NCBI RefSeq assembly: GCF_016403105.1
Contig: NZ_CP046155.1
Span: 2,046,001-2,110,000, forward strand
Direction: 5' to 3'
DNA length: 64,000 bases
DNA from: Leptolyngbya sp. BL0902
GTDB lineage: Bacteria > Cyanobacteriota > Cyanobacteriia > Phormidesmidales > Phormidesmidaceae
Shown here: positions 52,718-62,601 of the stretch, one piece after another
Layout of the letters: every line of letters begins with the position of its first letter
How positions within the stretch are numbered: position 1 is the stretch's first letter
The notes under the pieces: generated by a model
Told to the model about the DNA's origin: nothing
What the model saw: only the letters and a program-made list of their open reading frames with translations
Databases searched by the model: none
Position numbers and translations under genes: made by a program

Positions 52718-53019
52718 AGGAGGTCGGTGTAGGTGAGGTTCGTGAGGTCTAGAAAGTCCCACACCACTATACCGAGTGCTAGGGTCAGTGACTCACAAAC
52801 CCCAAAGCAAAACCCTCATCTTTCCAGTTCCCAGCTTCCGATTCCCGCTTCCTGACTTCTGACTCCCTATATTCCCTATTCCCCACTGCCAACTCCCCTA
52901 AAGATTTCATGGAACTTCCCAGGCTCCGGCCAAAATCAAGCTAGGCTACCTACAGCTTTGCAGGGCCAGCCCTCCCGTGGCCGCCGCTGCCATTCGGTCT
53001 ATATCTCTGGGGTGCATCC
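52718..53019. other. Divergent gap with degenerate C/T-rich repeats
   Basis: Bases about 52821-52898 are a run of CCCTATTCCC/TTCCCAG-like short repeats (degenerate heptamers), similar in type to those at 2080-2108 but in the opposite orientation. The remainder carries the upstream regions of pyrH and pgl. No gene is seen. Confidence 0.6.
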
Positions 53020-53781
53020 ATGACTGAGCCAACCATTTCCATCCTGCCGGACAAAACGGCCCTCGTGCAGTATGCCCTAGGGCGTTCGGTAGACATCATT
53101 CAGCAGGCCATTGCCGACCACGGCTATTGCACCCTGGCGCTGGCGGGGGGCAGCACCCCCAAACCCCTCTACGAAGGATTAGCCCAGCAGGATTTGCCCT
53201 GGGACAAGCTCTACATTTTTTGGGGCGATGAGCGCTATGTGCCTGTGGATCATCCCGATAGCAACGCAGGCATGGCGAAGCAGGCTTGGTTAGACCAGGT
53301 GCCCATTCCGGCGGATCACATCCACATCACCCCCACCGCCGAGGGCGATCCGGCCCAGTCGGCCCAGGGCTATGAGGATATGCTTAAAGCGGCGTTTGCC
53401 CCGTTGCAACCCCTGTCTGGGGCGGGCTTTCCTCGGTTTGACCTGATCTGGCTGGGCATGGGCGACGATGGCCACACCGCGTCCCTGTTTCCCCACACAG
53501 CGGCCCTAGAGGAGGCAGAACGCTGGATTACTGTGGGCGACAAGGACGGCGAACCTCGGATTACCTTCACGGCCTCGCTGATTAACCACAGCCGTCGGGT
53601 GATGGTGGTGGCGGCGGGGGCCAGCAAGCAGCCTGCCCTGGCCCAGGTGTTTTCGGCCACGGCAGCGGACGCCGACTACCCCATTCGCCTGGTGCGGCCC
53701 ACCGGAACCCTAGAGTGGCTCCTAGATGCCGAGGCTGTGGGTAATTTGGCCTTGCCAGACGCGCAGCGCATCACCCCCTAG
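53020..53781 (+). CDS. pgl: 6-phosphogluconolactonase
   Basis: 253 aa (DevB/NagB-like fold). It hydrolyses 6-phosphogluconolactone in the oxidative pentose phosphate pathway. Motifs: L-A-L-A-G-G-S-T-P-K-P-L-Y, F-W-G-D-E-R-Y-V-P, and L-G-M-G-D-D-G-H-T-A-S-L-F-P with the catalytic residues. Single gene, not next to zwf or opcA here. Confidence 0.95.
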   Translation: MTEPTISILPDKTALVQYALGRSVDIIQQAIADHGYCTLALAGGSTPKPLYEGLAQQDLPWDKLYIFWGDERYVPVDHPDSNAGMAKQAWLDQVPIPADHIHITPTAEGDPAQSAQGYEDMLKAAFAPLQPLSGAGFPRFDLIWLGMGDDGHTASLFPHTAALEEAERWITVGDKDGEPRITFTASLINHSRRVMVVAAGASKQPALAQVFSATAADADYPIRLVRPTGTLEWLLDAEAVGNLALPDAQRITP

Positions 53782-53909
53782 GGGCTGGGGGCACCGCCGG
53801 GGAATGAACCTTTTTATCTTTTCTGCCCTCGGTTGCAGTCACAGTGCGCGAAGTTCTGAAGACTCCCCTATGATTAGTGTCTATAAGCTAGAATCTCAAG
53901 CCAGTTAAT

Positions 53910-54368
53910 GTGATTACCCTTTCCCTGCTCCATCCCCTGCATAAAACCCCGGTACAGCACTGGCCTTTTGACCAGGAAACCGTGATCCGGGTGGGTCGAT
54001 CTAGCGATAACAATGTGATTCTCTACAGTGCGGTGGTGTCGCGGCACCACGTGGAAATTCTTCGTACCGAAAATGGCTGGCGCATCAAAAACATTGGCAC
54101 CAATGGCACCTATGTGGACGGCAAGCGCATCGACGAAATTCCCGTGGAGGATGGAATCATCATTCGGCTAGCCCGATCTGGCCCCAACATCCAAATCCAC
54201 ACCACCCCCGAAAAGCGCGACCCGCTGAAGGAACTGCTCAACAGTCGGCGACGGGAGGACAGCCACAGCCCCGACGATCTCCATCCCATCCCCACCGCCC
54301 TCGATGCCGACGATATGCCCCACCAGGCAACCCTGATTGGCGAGGACAAAGACGGCCTCACCCCCTAG
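53910..54368 (+). CDS. FHA-domain protein
   Basis: 152 aa, probably starting at GTG 53910. The FHA domain (about 25-95) has R-V-G-R-S-S-D-N-N-V, S-R-H-H-V-E-I and N-G-T-Y-V-D-G-K-R-I, the phosphothreonine-binding set. The C-terminal ~50 residues are acidic and disordered. FHA proteins read Ser/Thr-kinase signals; no kinase is adjacent. The next gene, an LRAT-domain protein, begins about 75 bp downstream on the same strand. Confidence 0.9.
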   Translation: MITLSLLHPLHKTPVQHWPFDQETVIRVGRSSDNNVILYSAVVSRHHVEILRTENGWRIKNIGTNGTYVDGKRIDEIPVEDGIIIRLARSGPNIQIHTTPEKRDPLKELLNSRRREDSHSPDDLHPIPTALDADDMPHQATLIGEDKDGLTP

Positions 54369-54442
54369 TGTTCTCTCCGGCACTGGAAAGATCGGTGTCG
54401 ATAGCCGTTCCCTGTTCCCCGTTTGCTCCTGGCGAGGTGCCC

Positions 54443-55138
54443 ATGGTGAGAAGCGATCAAATCTACGTGATGCGCCCCCTAGCAAGTATTCAGGGGGTCT
54501 ACCAACACCACGGCATCGACTGCGGCGATGGCACCGTTATCCACTACCGCAAACTGGGAGACGACGCCCAAATCGAGCGCACCAGCCTAGAGATGTTTTC
54601 TTGGGGCAACCCCATTCGGCGGGTGTATCACGCCGCGATGGATCCCGAAGATGTAGTGATGCAACGGGCCGAAAGTCGCCTTGGAGAACGCCAGTATGAT
54701 TTGTTCTTCAACAACTGCGAACACTTTGCCACCTGGTGCAAAATAGGCCGTTCCGAAAGCGCCCAACTTGCCGCCTTTGGCCTTGATCGAGACCGGGTAG
54801 CAAGCCCTCTATTTCATCGCTGGGCCGAACGCACCAGCCAACACCAAACCCCAGAACAGGCGCTCATTCTGTTCCATAGGGCCATGGGCGACATTGCCGT
54901 GGCCTACCAATCCGCCCTCACCCAGCAGCAGACCCTTCAGCAAGAGATGGATACCTGGCAAAAGGTGGCCGAACGGGCCTTATCTCAACAGCGCGAAGAC
55001 CTCGCTAGAGCCGCCCTCCATCGCAAAGTCACGGCCCAGCGCCAAGTGGATGACCTCACCCAACAACTGCGCGACTTGGTGGGGGTAGAACTATCGCTTC
55101 AGCAAAGCCGGGAGATGGCTGAGGGGAGAGGCTTGTAG
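54443..55138 (+). CDS. LRAT/NC-domain (NlpC/P60-like) protein
   Basis: 231 aa from ATG 54443 (M-V-R-S-D-Q-I-Y-V); the open frame reaches back to the FHA stop but is unlike the family. The LRAT/NC domain (1-125) has H-H-G-I-D-C-G-D-G-T-V-I-H-Y and N-N-C-E-H-F-A-T-W-C, giving the His and Cys of a papain-like thiol acyltransferase/hydrolase. The C-terminal ~100 residues are a Gln-rich coiled coil. Possibly lipid or protein acyl chemistry; substrate unknown. Likely cotranscribed with the FHA gene. Confidence 0.88.
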   Translation: MVRSDQIYVMRPLASIQGVYQHHGIDCGDGTVIHYRKLGDDAQIERTSLEMFSWGNPIRRVYHAAMDPEDVVMQRAESRLGERQYDLFFNNCEHFATWCKIGRSESAQLAAFGLDRDRVASPLFHRWAERTSQHQTPEQALILFHRAMGDIAVAYQSALTQQQTLQQEMDTWQKVAERALSQQREDLARAALHRKVTAQRQVDDLTQQLRDLVGVELSLQQSREMAEGRGL

Positions 55139-55324
55139 GGAAACCGGGAAGCAGCGCCTGCATGGGGGTGCGGTTGAGCCGTGGGGAAGGCAAGCGGCTT
55201 AGCTGAGGATTGAAGGCCGAACTGGGTTGCCTCACAATCCGAAAAATTCGCCCTATCATGGTTTCCCGGTGCGCCTAGGCCCAGATGGGGCCGTTGCCAC
55301 CGTTGCTGAGACGAGTTGGGGGGG

Positions 55325-57166
55325 GTGAAGCGCTTGATTTTTCCTAGGATGCGGCGCTGGTGGTGGGTGATGGTGCTGGCGGCGGTGGTCGTCTCGGTTC
55401 AGGGTTGGGGCTTCCGTCCGGCCTTGGCGCAATTACCTAATCCGCTGGGAGGAGCTGGGGGCAATGGCCCACCCCTGGGGGTGCAGCGCATTGGGGTGCT
55501 GGAGGCAACAACCGTTGTGCTAGACGGCAACAATCTGTTTGACATTGCCTCTCCGGTGGTGTTTAACCGCAGTGAACCGGGGGAACTGGTACCCGTAGAG
55601 GTGCGGGCGCGGCAGATTGAAACCCACCTCAACCAAGTGGTGAGCCAAACCCTGCAATACCTCAGCTTGAATCCAGAGATGGGAATGCCGGAAGCAGACA
55701 TTCGGGCGCTGATTCAGGTCAATATTCAGGAAATGAACAAGCTGCCCGTGCTGTTTGCCACCGTGGGCAATCTGCCCGACCCCAGGGGCCTGCTAACGGT
55801 GATTGATAGCGATGCCCAGTACCACGGCCTAGCCAAGATGGAACTGGCGGCCATCTGGCAGGAAATTTTGGAAGAAAGCCTGCAAGATGCCCTGGTCAGT
55901 CGGTTGCCCGGTGCCCTGCAAATGCGGCTGCGGCGGACGGGGGTGATTGGGCTGGTGGCCCTATTGATCACCCTGGCCCTGGCAGGCATTTGGCAGGCGT
56001 TGGGCTGGCGCAAGCGTGATTTGGAACAACGCAAGGCCGACGAAGTCAGCGGTCTGGCTCCACCGATGCCGTCCGGTCAGATCTCAGTAGCAGCGTCTCC
56101 TGGGCCACGGTCTCGCCCTGTTCCCTGGCCCCACGCCCTTTCGGTGGATCATCGGCTGCAACTGGTGGCCTTTCTGCGCTGGCTGATGTTTTGGGGCATG
56201 GCCTTTGTGTGGATTATGGCCCTCGCCAGTGTGCTGTACCAGTTTCCCCAAACCCGCCGCTATGCCTCTGGGCTGTTTTCCACCCCGGCCCTGCTGCTGC
56301 TGACTTGGTTTGTGGTGGGGTTGCTCAATCGCCTCGCTAACCTTGCCATTGACCGCATTGCTAGCGCCTGGGAAAAGAACGAACTGGGCAGCGTGGAAAA
56401 TATCCAGCAAAAGTCGATGCGAATTTCCACCATTACCCGCGCCGCCAAGGGGTTTAAGACCACGGTGATCTACATCCTGGCGCTGCTGTGGGTGTTGCAG
56501 GTGCTGCGGCTGGCCCCGGCCTCGCTGCTGGCGGTGGGGGCGTTGGCGGCTTTGGCTCTGTCCTTTGCGGCCCAAAATTTGGTGAAGGACTTGGTGAACG
56601 GCTTTCTGATTTTGATGGAGGATCAGTACGCCATTGGCGACCTGGTTTCCACGGGCCAGGTGACGGGCATTGTGGAAAACCTCAACCTGCGGATTACCCA
56701 AATTCGCGGCGAAGATGGCCGCTTGGTGACGCTGCCCAACAGCCTCATCTCCCAGGTAGAAAACCTCAGCCGCACTTGGTCGCGGGCCACCCTCAAAATT
56801 GATGTGGCCTACGGCACCGATGTGGATCACGCCCTGGCGGTGGTGCGCCAAACCGCGCAGAAAATGGGCCAAGACCCCACCTGGGGCTACGCCATCCTCG
56901 ACGCCACCGAAATGCTGGGGGTCGAAGCCATGTCCCATGCGGGGCTCACCCTGCTGCTGTGGATCCGTACCCGTCCGCTGAAGCAATTTTTGGTAGCCCG
57001 CGAGTTCCGCCGCCGCCTACGAATTGCCTTTGAACAGGAAGGCATCGCCATCGGCGTCCCGCAGCAGGTGTGGCGGGGCGATCACCCGCTGGAGCCCCTC
57101 ACCGATGCAAGCAGGGCGGACTCCTGGGAACGATCCCCACGCCCTGCGGGGCCAGATAGACCCTAG
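55325..57166 (+). CDS. MscS-family mechanosensitive channel
   Basis: 613 aa from GTG 55325; a TTG three codons earlier is the other option. A signal peptide (W-W-W-V-M-V-L-A-A-V-V-V-S-V, ending A-L-A-Q) is followed by a periplasmic region of about 180 aa. One helix is near 215 and several more lie between 285 and 430. The pore-lining helix A-L-A-L-S-F-A-A-Q-N-L-V-K-D-L-V-N-G and the beta domain Y-A-I-G-D-L-V are MscS hallmarks. It releases solutes on osmotic downshock. Longer than E. coli MscS (286 aa). Confidence 0.92.
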   Translation: MKRLIFPRMRRWWWVMVLAAVVVSVQGWGFRPALAQLPNPLGGAGGNGPPLGVQRIGVLEATTVVLDGNNLFDIASPVVFNRSEPGELVPVEVRARQIETHLNQVVSQTLQYLSLNPEMGMPEADIRALIQVNIQEMNKLPVLFATVGNLPDPRGLLTVIDSDAQYHGLAKMELAAIWQEILEESLQDALVSRLPGALQMRLRRTGVIGLVALLITLALAGIWQALGWRKRDLEQRKADEVSGLAPPMPSGQISVAASPGPRSRPVPWPHALSVDHRLQLVAFLRWLMFWGMAFVWIMALASVLYQFPQTRRYASGLFSTPALLLLTWFVVGLLNRLANLAIDRIASAWEKNELGSVENIQQKSMRISTITRAAKGFKTTVIYILALLWVLQVLRLAPASLLAVGALAALALSFAAQNLVKDLVNGFLILMEDQYAIGDLVSTGQVTGIVENLNLRITQIRGEDGRLVTLPNSLISQVENLSRTWSRATLKIDVAYGTDVDHALAVVRQTAQKMGQDPTWGYAILDATEMLGVEAMSHAGLTLLLWIRTRPLKQFLVAREFRRRLRIAFEQEGIAIGVPQQVWRGDHPLEPLTDASRADSWERSPRPAGPDRP

Positions 57167-57276
57167 GAAGAGCCCATCACGGTTTGGTGCGTTAACCAAC
57201 GGCAACTGTCTCGGTTTTGGCAAACTGAGCTAATATCTAAGCCGATTTAGGTCATTGCTGGGGCGAATGTCCCCCG

Positions 57277-59235
57277 ATGTCATCCCCAATGCCGCCTTGG
57301 GCGTGTTCCGAGGCAGCACGGATGAATTCGGGGAGGATTTTCAGCGGCCTAGGGATCTTTAGCGGATGTGGGAGGCCGATTCGCTTGCGCGTTCAACAGG
57401 TATTTACAGGGGTTGTCGGCGTGGTGGGGGCCTGCCTGTTTGGGGGGATGCCCGCCAAGGCCAGCCCACGACTCCACACGTGGCAGTTTGACACGGGACA
57501 AAACCGCTTTATGTTCACCACCGAGGGCGGCGTGCAACCCCAGGTGAGCCTCGGTCAGCACCCCAATCGGCTGATTATCGACCTCCCTGGCGTGGTTGTG
57601 GATGAGGCCGTGGCTGATCAATTCATTGGCGGCGCGGTATGGGCCGTGAAGGTGATGCAGGTGGATGCCCGCACTACCCGCATGGTGCTAGAGCTTGACC
57701 CTAACTACAGCATTGATCCCGGTCAGGTGCGGGTTTGGGGGCTGACGGAATCTCAATGGGTGGTGCAGTTGCCTAGTTTTGCTCCAGGGCAGGGTACCGA
57801 CGACGACCTAGCCTGGACAAGCGCCACCGCAGACACCCCCCAGGCGTCCCCACCCGCCAGTCACCCCTCCACCCAAACCTGGCCCAGCCATTCGTTACCG
57901 AGTCAGCCCCTCACCCTGCGCCCCAGGGAAAGAACGGATCCCGTCCCTCCAGCCTATGGAGATCTTCAATCCAAAGCCAATTCAGGGGCGGGGATGGATA
58001 CGGGGATGGATAGCGTTGTCCTTCCGCCAGCGACGCTTCACCGCAGCGCCACTCCGTCCACCCTCAGCCCGTTTCCCTTTCCCTCGGCGCGGCCTGCCAC
58101 CCCGCAACCGCCTCCCAATCCGGCGGATGTGAACCTTCGCCTATCGCCCCGCACCAACGCCACCCCCCTGCCGCCGCTGCTCAGCCGCAACCAGATTAGC
58201 TATGCCCCAGTGACGACGGTGGCCACGGTGATTCAGGGTATTCAGGCCACGCCCCACGGGTTTTTCATGCCCCTAGCCGGGGCCTCGCCCCAGGTGCAAA
58301 TCTACCGCACCCGCGACGCCAACCAGATGCGGCAGATTGTGATCGACGTGCTGAATGCCGCCATTCCGTCGCAGCTCACCGCCGATGCGCTTCCGGTGCC
58401 CCGCTACGGCGTCTCTCGCTGGACGCTGACCCAGTTCCCCACCCTGCCCCCGGCGGTACGCATCACCCTCAACCTCGATAACGTCAGCCCCGATTGGCAG
58501 GTGAGCCCGGTGGCCGGAGGGCTGATGATTACCCCCGTTGGCACAGCCGCCCAGCAAGTGGCCACGGCCCCAACCACGGTGGTGCTGCCTGTCCTCCATA
58601 CCGCCCCCGGAGGCCAAACCTTCTCCCCAGGGGCCATGGCTCCGGTAGCCCAGGCTCAGCCCGCCGTTAATCCTTTGCCCCAGCATGGTCAGGTGCTGGT
58701 AATGATCGATCCGGGCCATGGCGGGGCCGATCCGGGGGCGGTGGGCATCGGTGGTTTGCAGGAAAAAGTGGTGGTCAGTGCGGTGTCTCAGCACGTAGTC
58801 AATGCCCTCAGCCGCCAAGGCATTGCCGTACAGGTAACGCGCCAGGGCGACGAAACCCTCGACCTACAGCCCAGGGTAGACCGTGCCGCCGCCGCCAATG
58901 CCACGATTTTTGTCAGCATCCACGCCAATGCCGTGAACATGCAGCGCCCGGAGGTGAACGGCCTAGAAACCTACTATTTTTCTGAAACCAGTCTGCCCCT
59001 GGCCAATGCCATCCATCGGCGGGTGATGGGTTCCGTCTCCATGAACGACCGAGGCGTGAAGCAGGCCCGGTTCTTTGTGCTGCGCCGCACCACCATGCCC
59101 GCCGCCCTGATTGAAATCGGCTTTGTCACCGGAGCCCTAGACGCCCCCAAGCTGCGCGACCCCCAGTGGCAGGCCCAAATGGGGCAGGCCATCGCCCAGG
59201 GCATTGTGGACTACCTCCAGAGCGGCGGTCGGTGA
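57277..59235 (+). CDS. amiC: N-acetylmuramoyl-L-alanine amidase with AMIN domain
   Basis: 652 aa. An N-terminal export signal ends near A-K-A-S-P (about residue 63). An AMIN domain (about 65-165; R-L-I-I-D-L-P-G) follows, then a long Pro/Ser/Thr-rich linker (165-300), a second AMIN-like domain (about 310-420) and an Amidase_3 domain. The latter has M-I-D-P-G-H-G-G-A-D-P-G (Zn His), an E-K-V-V segment, S-I-H-A-N-A and E-I-G-F-V. It splits septal peptidoglycan; in filamentous cyanobacteria AmiC drills cell-cell nanopores. The start codon may lie further downstream. Confidence 0.93.
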   Translation: MSSPMPPWACSEAARMNSGRIFSGLGIFSGCGRPIRLRVQQVFTGVVGVVGACLFGGMPAKASPRLHTWQFDTGQNRFMFTTEGGVQPQVSLGQHPNRLIIDLPGVVVDEAVADQFIGGAVWAVKVMQVDARTTRMVLELDPNYSIDPGQVRVWGLTESQWVVQLPSFAPGQGTDDDLAWTSATADTPQASPPASHPSTQTWPSHSLPSQPLTLRPRERTDPVPPAYGDLQSKANSGAGMDTGMDSVVLPPATLHRSATPSTLSPFPFPSARPATPQPPPNPADVNLRLSPRTNATPLPPLLSRNQISYAPVTTVATVIQGIQATPHGFFMPLAGASPQVQIYRTRDANQMRQIVIDVLNAAIPSQLTADALPVPRYGVSRWTLTQFPTLPPAVRITLNLDNVSPDWQVSPVAGGLMITPVGTAAQQVATAPTTVVLPVLHTAPGGQTFSPGAMAPVAQAQPAVNPLPQHGQVLVMIDPGHGGADPGAVGIGGLQEKVVVSAVSQHVVNALSRQGIAVQVTRQGDETLDLQPRVDRAAAANATIFVSIHANAVNMQRPEVNGLETYYFSETSLPLANAIHRRVMGSVSMNDRGVKQARFFVLRRTTMPAALIEIGFVTGALDAPKLRDPQWQAQMGQAIAQGIVDYLQSGGR

Positions 59236-59251
59236 TGGGAGGTGAGGCGCG

Positions 59252-59372
59252 GCTAACCCCAACCCCTCTGCCACAAGGCTACCGCTTGTACATCAGCCCA
59301 CAAGGAAAGGGGATCTAGCCAATATCAAAGCCCCTCTCCCATCATTGGGAGAGGGGGTGGGGGTGAGGGCCG
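59252..59372. repeat. Second copy of the CCCCTCTCCCA hairpin repeat
   Basis: CCCCTCTCCCA (59331-59341) pairs with TGGGAGAGGGG (59346-59356) around a 4-base loop, flanked by the same AACCCCAACCCCTCT and GGGTGAGGGC sequences as in the repeat after clpC. It sits between convergent amiC and the sigma gene and may serve both as terminator. Confidence 0.8.
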
Positions 59373-59408
59373 CACTCAGGCCCAGGAACGCTTCTTGATC
59401 TACGGAGC

Positions 59409-60365
59409 TTAGCTCGCGAGGTATTCGCGGATGTCGGATTGGCGCTTACGTAGTTTGGTGAGGGCTTCCCGCTCAATTTGGCGCACCCGTTCGCGGCTGA
59501 TGGAGAGGCGATCTCCAATTTTGGCGAGGGTCATGGTTTGGCCGTCAGCAAGGCCAAAGCGCAGGGAAAGTACCTCCCGCTGTTGGGGCGTCAGTTCGCC
59601 CATGAGGCGCTCTAGGTCTTGGCGCAGGGAGGTTTGGGCGGCAAACTCTTCGGGGGAGGGGCCGTCGTCTTCCAGTAGCTCTACCAGTTCGGTATCCTGG
59701 TTATCGCCCACCTTGAGGTCGAGGGAGAGGGGCTGACGGGCCTTTTCCAAGTATTCCCGCACCTGCTTGGTGGTGAGGTCGCACTCGGCGGCGAGTTCGG
59801 CTACGGTGGCGGCGCGGCCATGCTGTTGGGCGAGCTGTCGCTGGGCTTTTTTCAGCTTATTGAGTTTTTCGGTGATGTGGATGGGCAGGCGGATGGTGCG
59901 GCTTTTTTCGGCGATAGCGCGGGTGATGGCCTGACGGATCCACCAGTAGGCGTAGGTGGAGAAGCGATAGCCCTTGGTGGGGTCAAACTTTTCGACGCCG
60001 CGCTGCATGCCGATGGTGCCTTCCTGGATCAGATCCAGCAGGTCAACGTTGCGCTTGATATATTTTTTGGCCACGGAAACCACCAGGCGCAGGTTGGCTT
60101 CCACCATTTTGCGCTTAGCCATCTCGCCCTCACGAATGACCCGCTTCAGTTCTGGCAGAGACACCGAAGCGGCTTCAGCCCAGGTCTCCAGGCTCAGGGT
60201 TTGTCCGGTGGCCTCCTCAAGGTCGCGCCTCCGGGCCTCCAGCAGAGACAACCGCTGCACCTGTTTCCCCAGAACAATCTCTTCCTCGTGGGTCAGCAGG
60301 GGCACCCGACCGATCTCCTTGAGATAGGTGCGTACTAAGTCGGTGGAATGCGGCGACGTTTTCAT
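59409..60365 (-). CDS. Group 2 sigma factor (RpoD/SigA-like)
   Basis: 318 aa, the length of cyanobacterial group 2 sigmas (SigB/C/D/E). Region 1.2 has [12 protein letters not shown]. Region 2 has [19 protein letters not shown] and [13 protein letters not shown]. Region 4 has [13 protein letters not shown]. The long region 1.1 of SigA is missing. It directs RNA polymerase under stress or light change. I cannot tell the exact SigB-E class by eye. Confidence 0.93.
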   Translation of the reverse strand: MKTSPHSTDLVRTYLKEIGRVPLLTHEEEIVLGKQVQRLSLLEARRRDLEEATGQTLSLETWAEAASVSLPELKRVIREGEMAKRKMVEANLRLVVSVAKKYIKRNVDLLDLIQEGTIGMQRGVEKFDPTKGYRFSTYAYWWIRQAITRAIAEKSRTIRLPIHITEKLNKLKKAQRQLAQQHGRAATVAELAAECDLTTKQVREYLEKARQPLSLDLKVGDNQDTELVELLEDDGPSPEEFAAQTSLRQDLERLMGELTPQQREVLSLRFGLADGQTMTLAKIGDRLSISRERVRQIEREALTKLRKRQSDIREYLAS

Positions 60366-60463
60366 GGCAAAAGCAGACTAAACGGTAGGGAGGAGTCTAA
60401 ACAGACCAGTCGGCCAACACGTGAGCGCATCTGGGGGCCAGGTGCTCAACCCCAGAACAGCCC

Positions 60464-60613
60464 CTAACGGCGACGATCAGCGGAGCGATCATCCACAGGG
60501 ATTGGGATAGGAACCTCTTGATGGGCGGCTTCGGCCTCGGCCTTGCGATTGGCGATTAAATAACCAACGCCTAGGGCGATCAGCGCACTGTCAAGCAGAG
60601 TGGCAATGTCCAT
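60464..60613 (-). CDS. 49-aa single-helix membrane protein, unknown
   Basis: Read on the minus strand: M-D-I-A-T-L-L-D-S-A-L-I-A-L-G-V-G-Y-L-I gives one membrane helix. It is followed by the charged, Ala/Glu-rich stretch N-R-K-A-E-A-E-A-A and a Pro-rich basic tail. It has the size and layout of small thylakoid subunits, but I do not recognise it. An HLR1-like site stands 21 bases before the start. It is just upstream of the sigma gene on the same strand (98-bp gap), so cotranscription is possible. Confidence 0.65.
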   Translation of the reverse strand: MDIATLLDSALIALGVGYLIANRKAEAEAAHQEVPIPIPVDDRSADRRR

Positions 60614-60634
60614 AACTGTTGTGACTCGAATCTT

Positions 60635-60652
60635 TATGTAAACAACTGTAAC
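60635..60652 (-). promoter_or_regulatory. HLR1-like site (RpaB-type) upstream of the 49-aa protein gene
   Basis: On the minus strand: GTTACAGT, two bases (TG), TTTACATA. Both TTACA cores fit the HLR1 pattern with the right 2-base spacer; one flanking base of the first half deviates. 21 bases before the ATG. Confidence 0.55.
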
Positions 60653-61190
60653 ATTTATGAACAGGGTCGGGAATAGTTATTCTTACTCAATTTGTTTTTG
60701 TAGCGACCTGAACTCTTTGCAGGATATAGCGTTTGGGGGCGGTGGACTGCATTCCTTGCGACATATTTTTCGTGGCAAACCCAAAAATAATCTTAAGTTT
60801 CCATAGAAGTATTAACGATTGTTGCGATTTCTTTAGGAAAGGGGCTCAGCTAGGGGAGTGATTACTCCGGTGGGTGATGGCGGCCATGGAGGGTGTCCGC
60901 GATCTTGCCCTTGAGAACTATGATCGTCCTAGGGCCAGCGGTTGCACTCTATCTGGGGAGAGGTTGTCTGAGAAGAGGCAGGGGGCGGCGGGGGTGCAAT
61001 GAGCCCAGGATCTACTAATTTAGTGGTGTGGGCTCAGTGGTGTAGGTCATCTTCAGCAGATCGCCCGCTCCATGGGGTAAGGCTGCCTTCGCTGGCTCAA
61101 GGGCAGGTCAGGTGTCTCCCCCATCGTGTTCCGCGAGATCTCCTGATCCTCCCAGGCCCCGTTCCAACGTTTCTTTTTCTCAGCGATCCC
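60653..61190. other. 538-bp gap upstream of prfB
   Basis: The first ~190 bp are AT-rich (for example AAAAATAATCTTAAG near 60784), the rest GC-rich. It holds the divergent upstream regions of the small membrane protein/sigma genes and of prfB. No gene, tRNA or clear promoter box was found. Confidence 0.45.
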
Positions 61191-62316
61191 ATGCTCGACA
61201 CTGTAGACCTCAAACGCGACCTCGACCAGCTCACCCACCGCCTGGGTAAAACCCAGGACTATCTTTGACATCCCTGCCCTAGAAGCGAAGATTCAAGACC
61301 TAGAGCAAGTTGCCGCTCAGCCCGACTTTTGGGACGACCAAACCAAGGCCCAGGAGACCCTTCAGGAACTGAGCGACTGTAAGGCAAATGTGGCCCAGCT
61401 CACCCAATGGCAGGCCAGCCTAGAGGATGCCGCCGCCATCCTAGACCTGTTGCAGGTGGAGAGCGACGAAGCCTTGCTCCAGGAGGCGTGTGACAATGTG
61501 TCCCAACTCAGCCACGAGCTAGACCAGTGGGAGCTTCAGCAGCTTTTGGCTGGCCCCTACGACAAAAAAGGGGCCGTGCTGACCATCAACGCCGGGGCAG
61601 GCGGCACCGATGCCCAGGATTGGGCAGAAATGCTGCTGCGGATGTATACCCGCTGGGCGGAGCGGCAGGGCTATGGTGTGCATTTGGTGGAGATGTCTGA
61701 AGGGGAAGAGGCGGGGCTGAAGTCTGTGACGCTGGAAATTACTGGACGCTATGCCTTTGGCTACCTCAAGTCTGAGAAGGGCACCCATCGACTGGTGCGA
61801 ATTTCGCCCTTTAATGCCAACGGCAAGCGCCAAACTAGCTTTGCTGGGGTGGAGGTGATGCCGATTTTGGATCAAACCGTGACCCTAGATATCCCCGAAA
61901 AGGATCTGGAAATCAAGACCTCGCGCTCTGGTGGGGCGGGGGGCCAAAACGTCAACAAGGTAGAAACGGCGGTGCGGATTACTCACTTGCCCACGGGTAT
62001 TTCCGTGCGCTGCACCCAGGAGCGCTCCCAACTGCAAAACCGCGAAAAGGCCATGGCTATCCTCATGGCTAAGCTGTTGATTATCGCCCAAGAGCAACAC
62101 GCCCAAGCCATTGCCGAAATTCGCGGCGACATGGTGGAAGCGGCCTGGGGCACCCAAATCCGCAACTATGTGTTTCACCCTTACCAAATGGTGAAGGATT
62201 TGCGCACCGGGGTTGAAACCACCGCCATTACCGATGTGATGGACGGCGAGTTGGAGGCGTTCATCCAAGCCTACCTGCGCCAGGAAAGTCAACTGATCCA
62301 AGAACCTGCGGTGTAG
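61191..62316 (+). CDS. prfB: Peptide chain release factor 2, made by programmed +1 frameshift
   Basis: Starts at ATG 61191 (M-L-D-T-V-D-L-K). After 25 codons an in-frame TGA (61266-61268) follows in the classic context CTT-TGA-C. Skipping T61266 continues with GAC as D-I-P-A-L-E-A-K-I-Q-D-L-E, giving 374 aa. An AGGA tract upstream (61251-61254) could pair with 16S rRNA. The RF2 stop-recognition tripeptide S-P-F and the catalytic G-G-Q (S-G-G-A-G-G-Q-N-V-N-K) are present. RF2 reads UGA and UAA, so the frameshift regulates its own level. Confidence 0.96.
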
Positions 62317-62601
62317 GCTGTCCATTCTCCTGTCAGGTTCTTCGGTTGCAGGGAAACCATTGTCTAGAGTCGATCACCCTCCTGACTCCCAGAGGAGGGG
62401 GGTGATTGGGGGTGAAGATGATCGCACAAGCGAGCAACCAGTTTATGAGGATTTTACAGTCCTCGGTTGATGCGGATTGATGTTGAACTAAGGCGACGTT
62501 GCGGGGCCACATGCCCCCCAACAAAAGTAGTCTTGGATACGGTTCAAAATTTTTCCCATGATAGGGTATGGCCCAGTGACCGCTATCGAGGATGCATTGT
62601 C

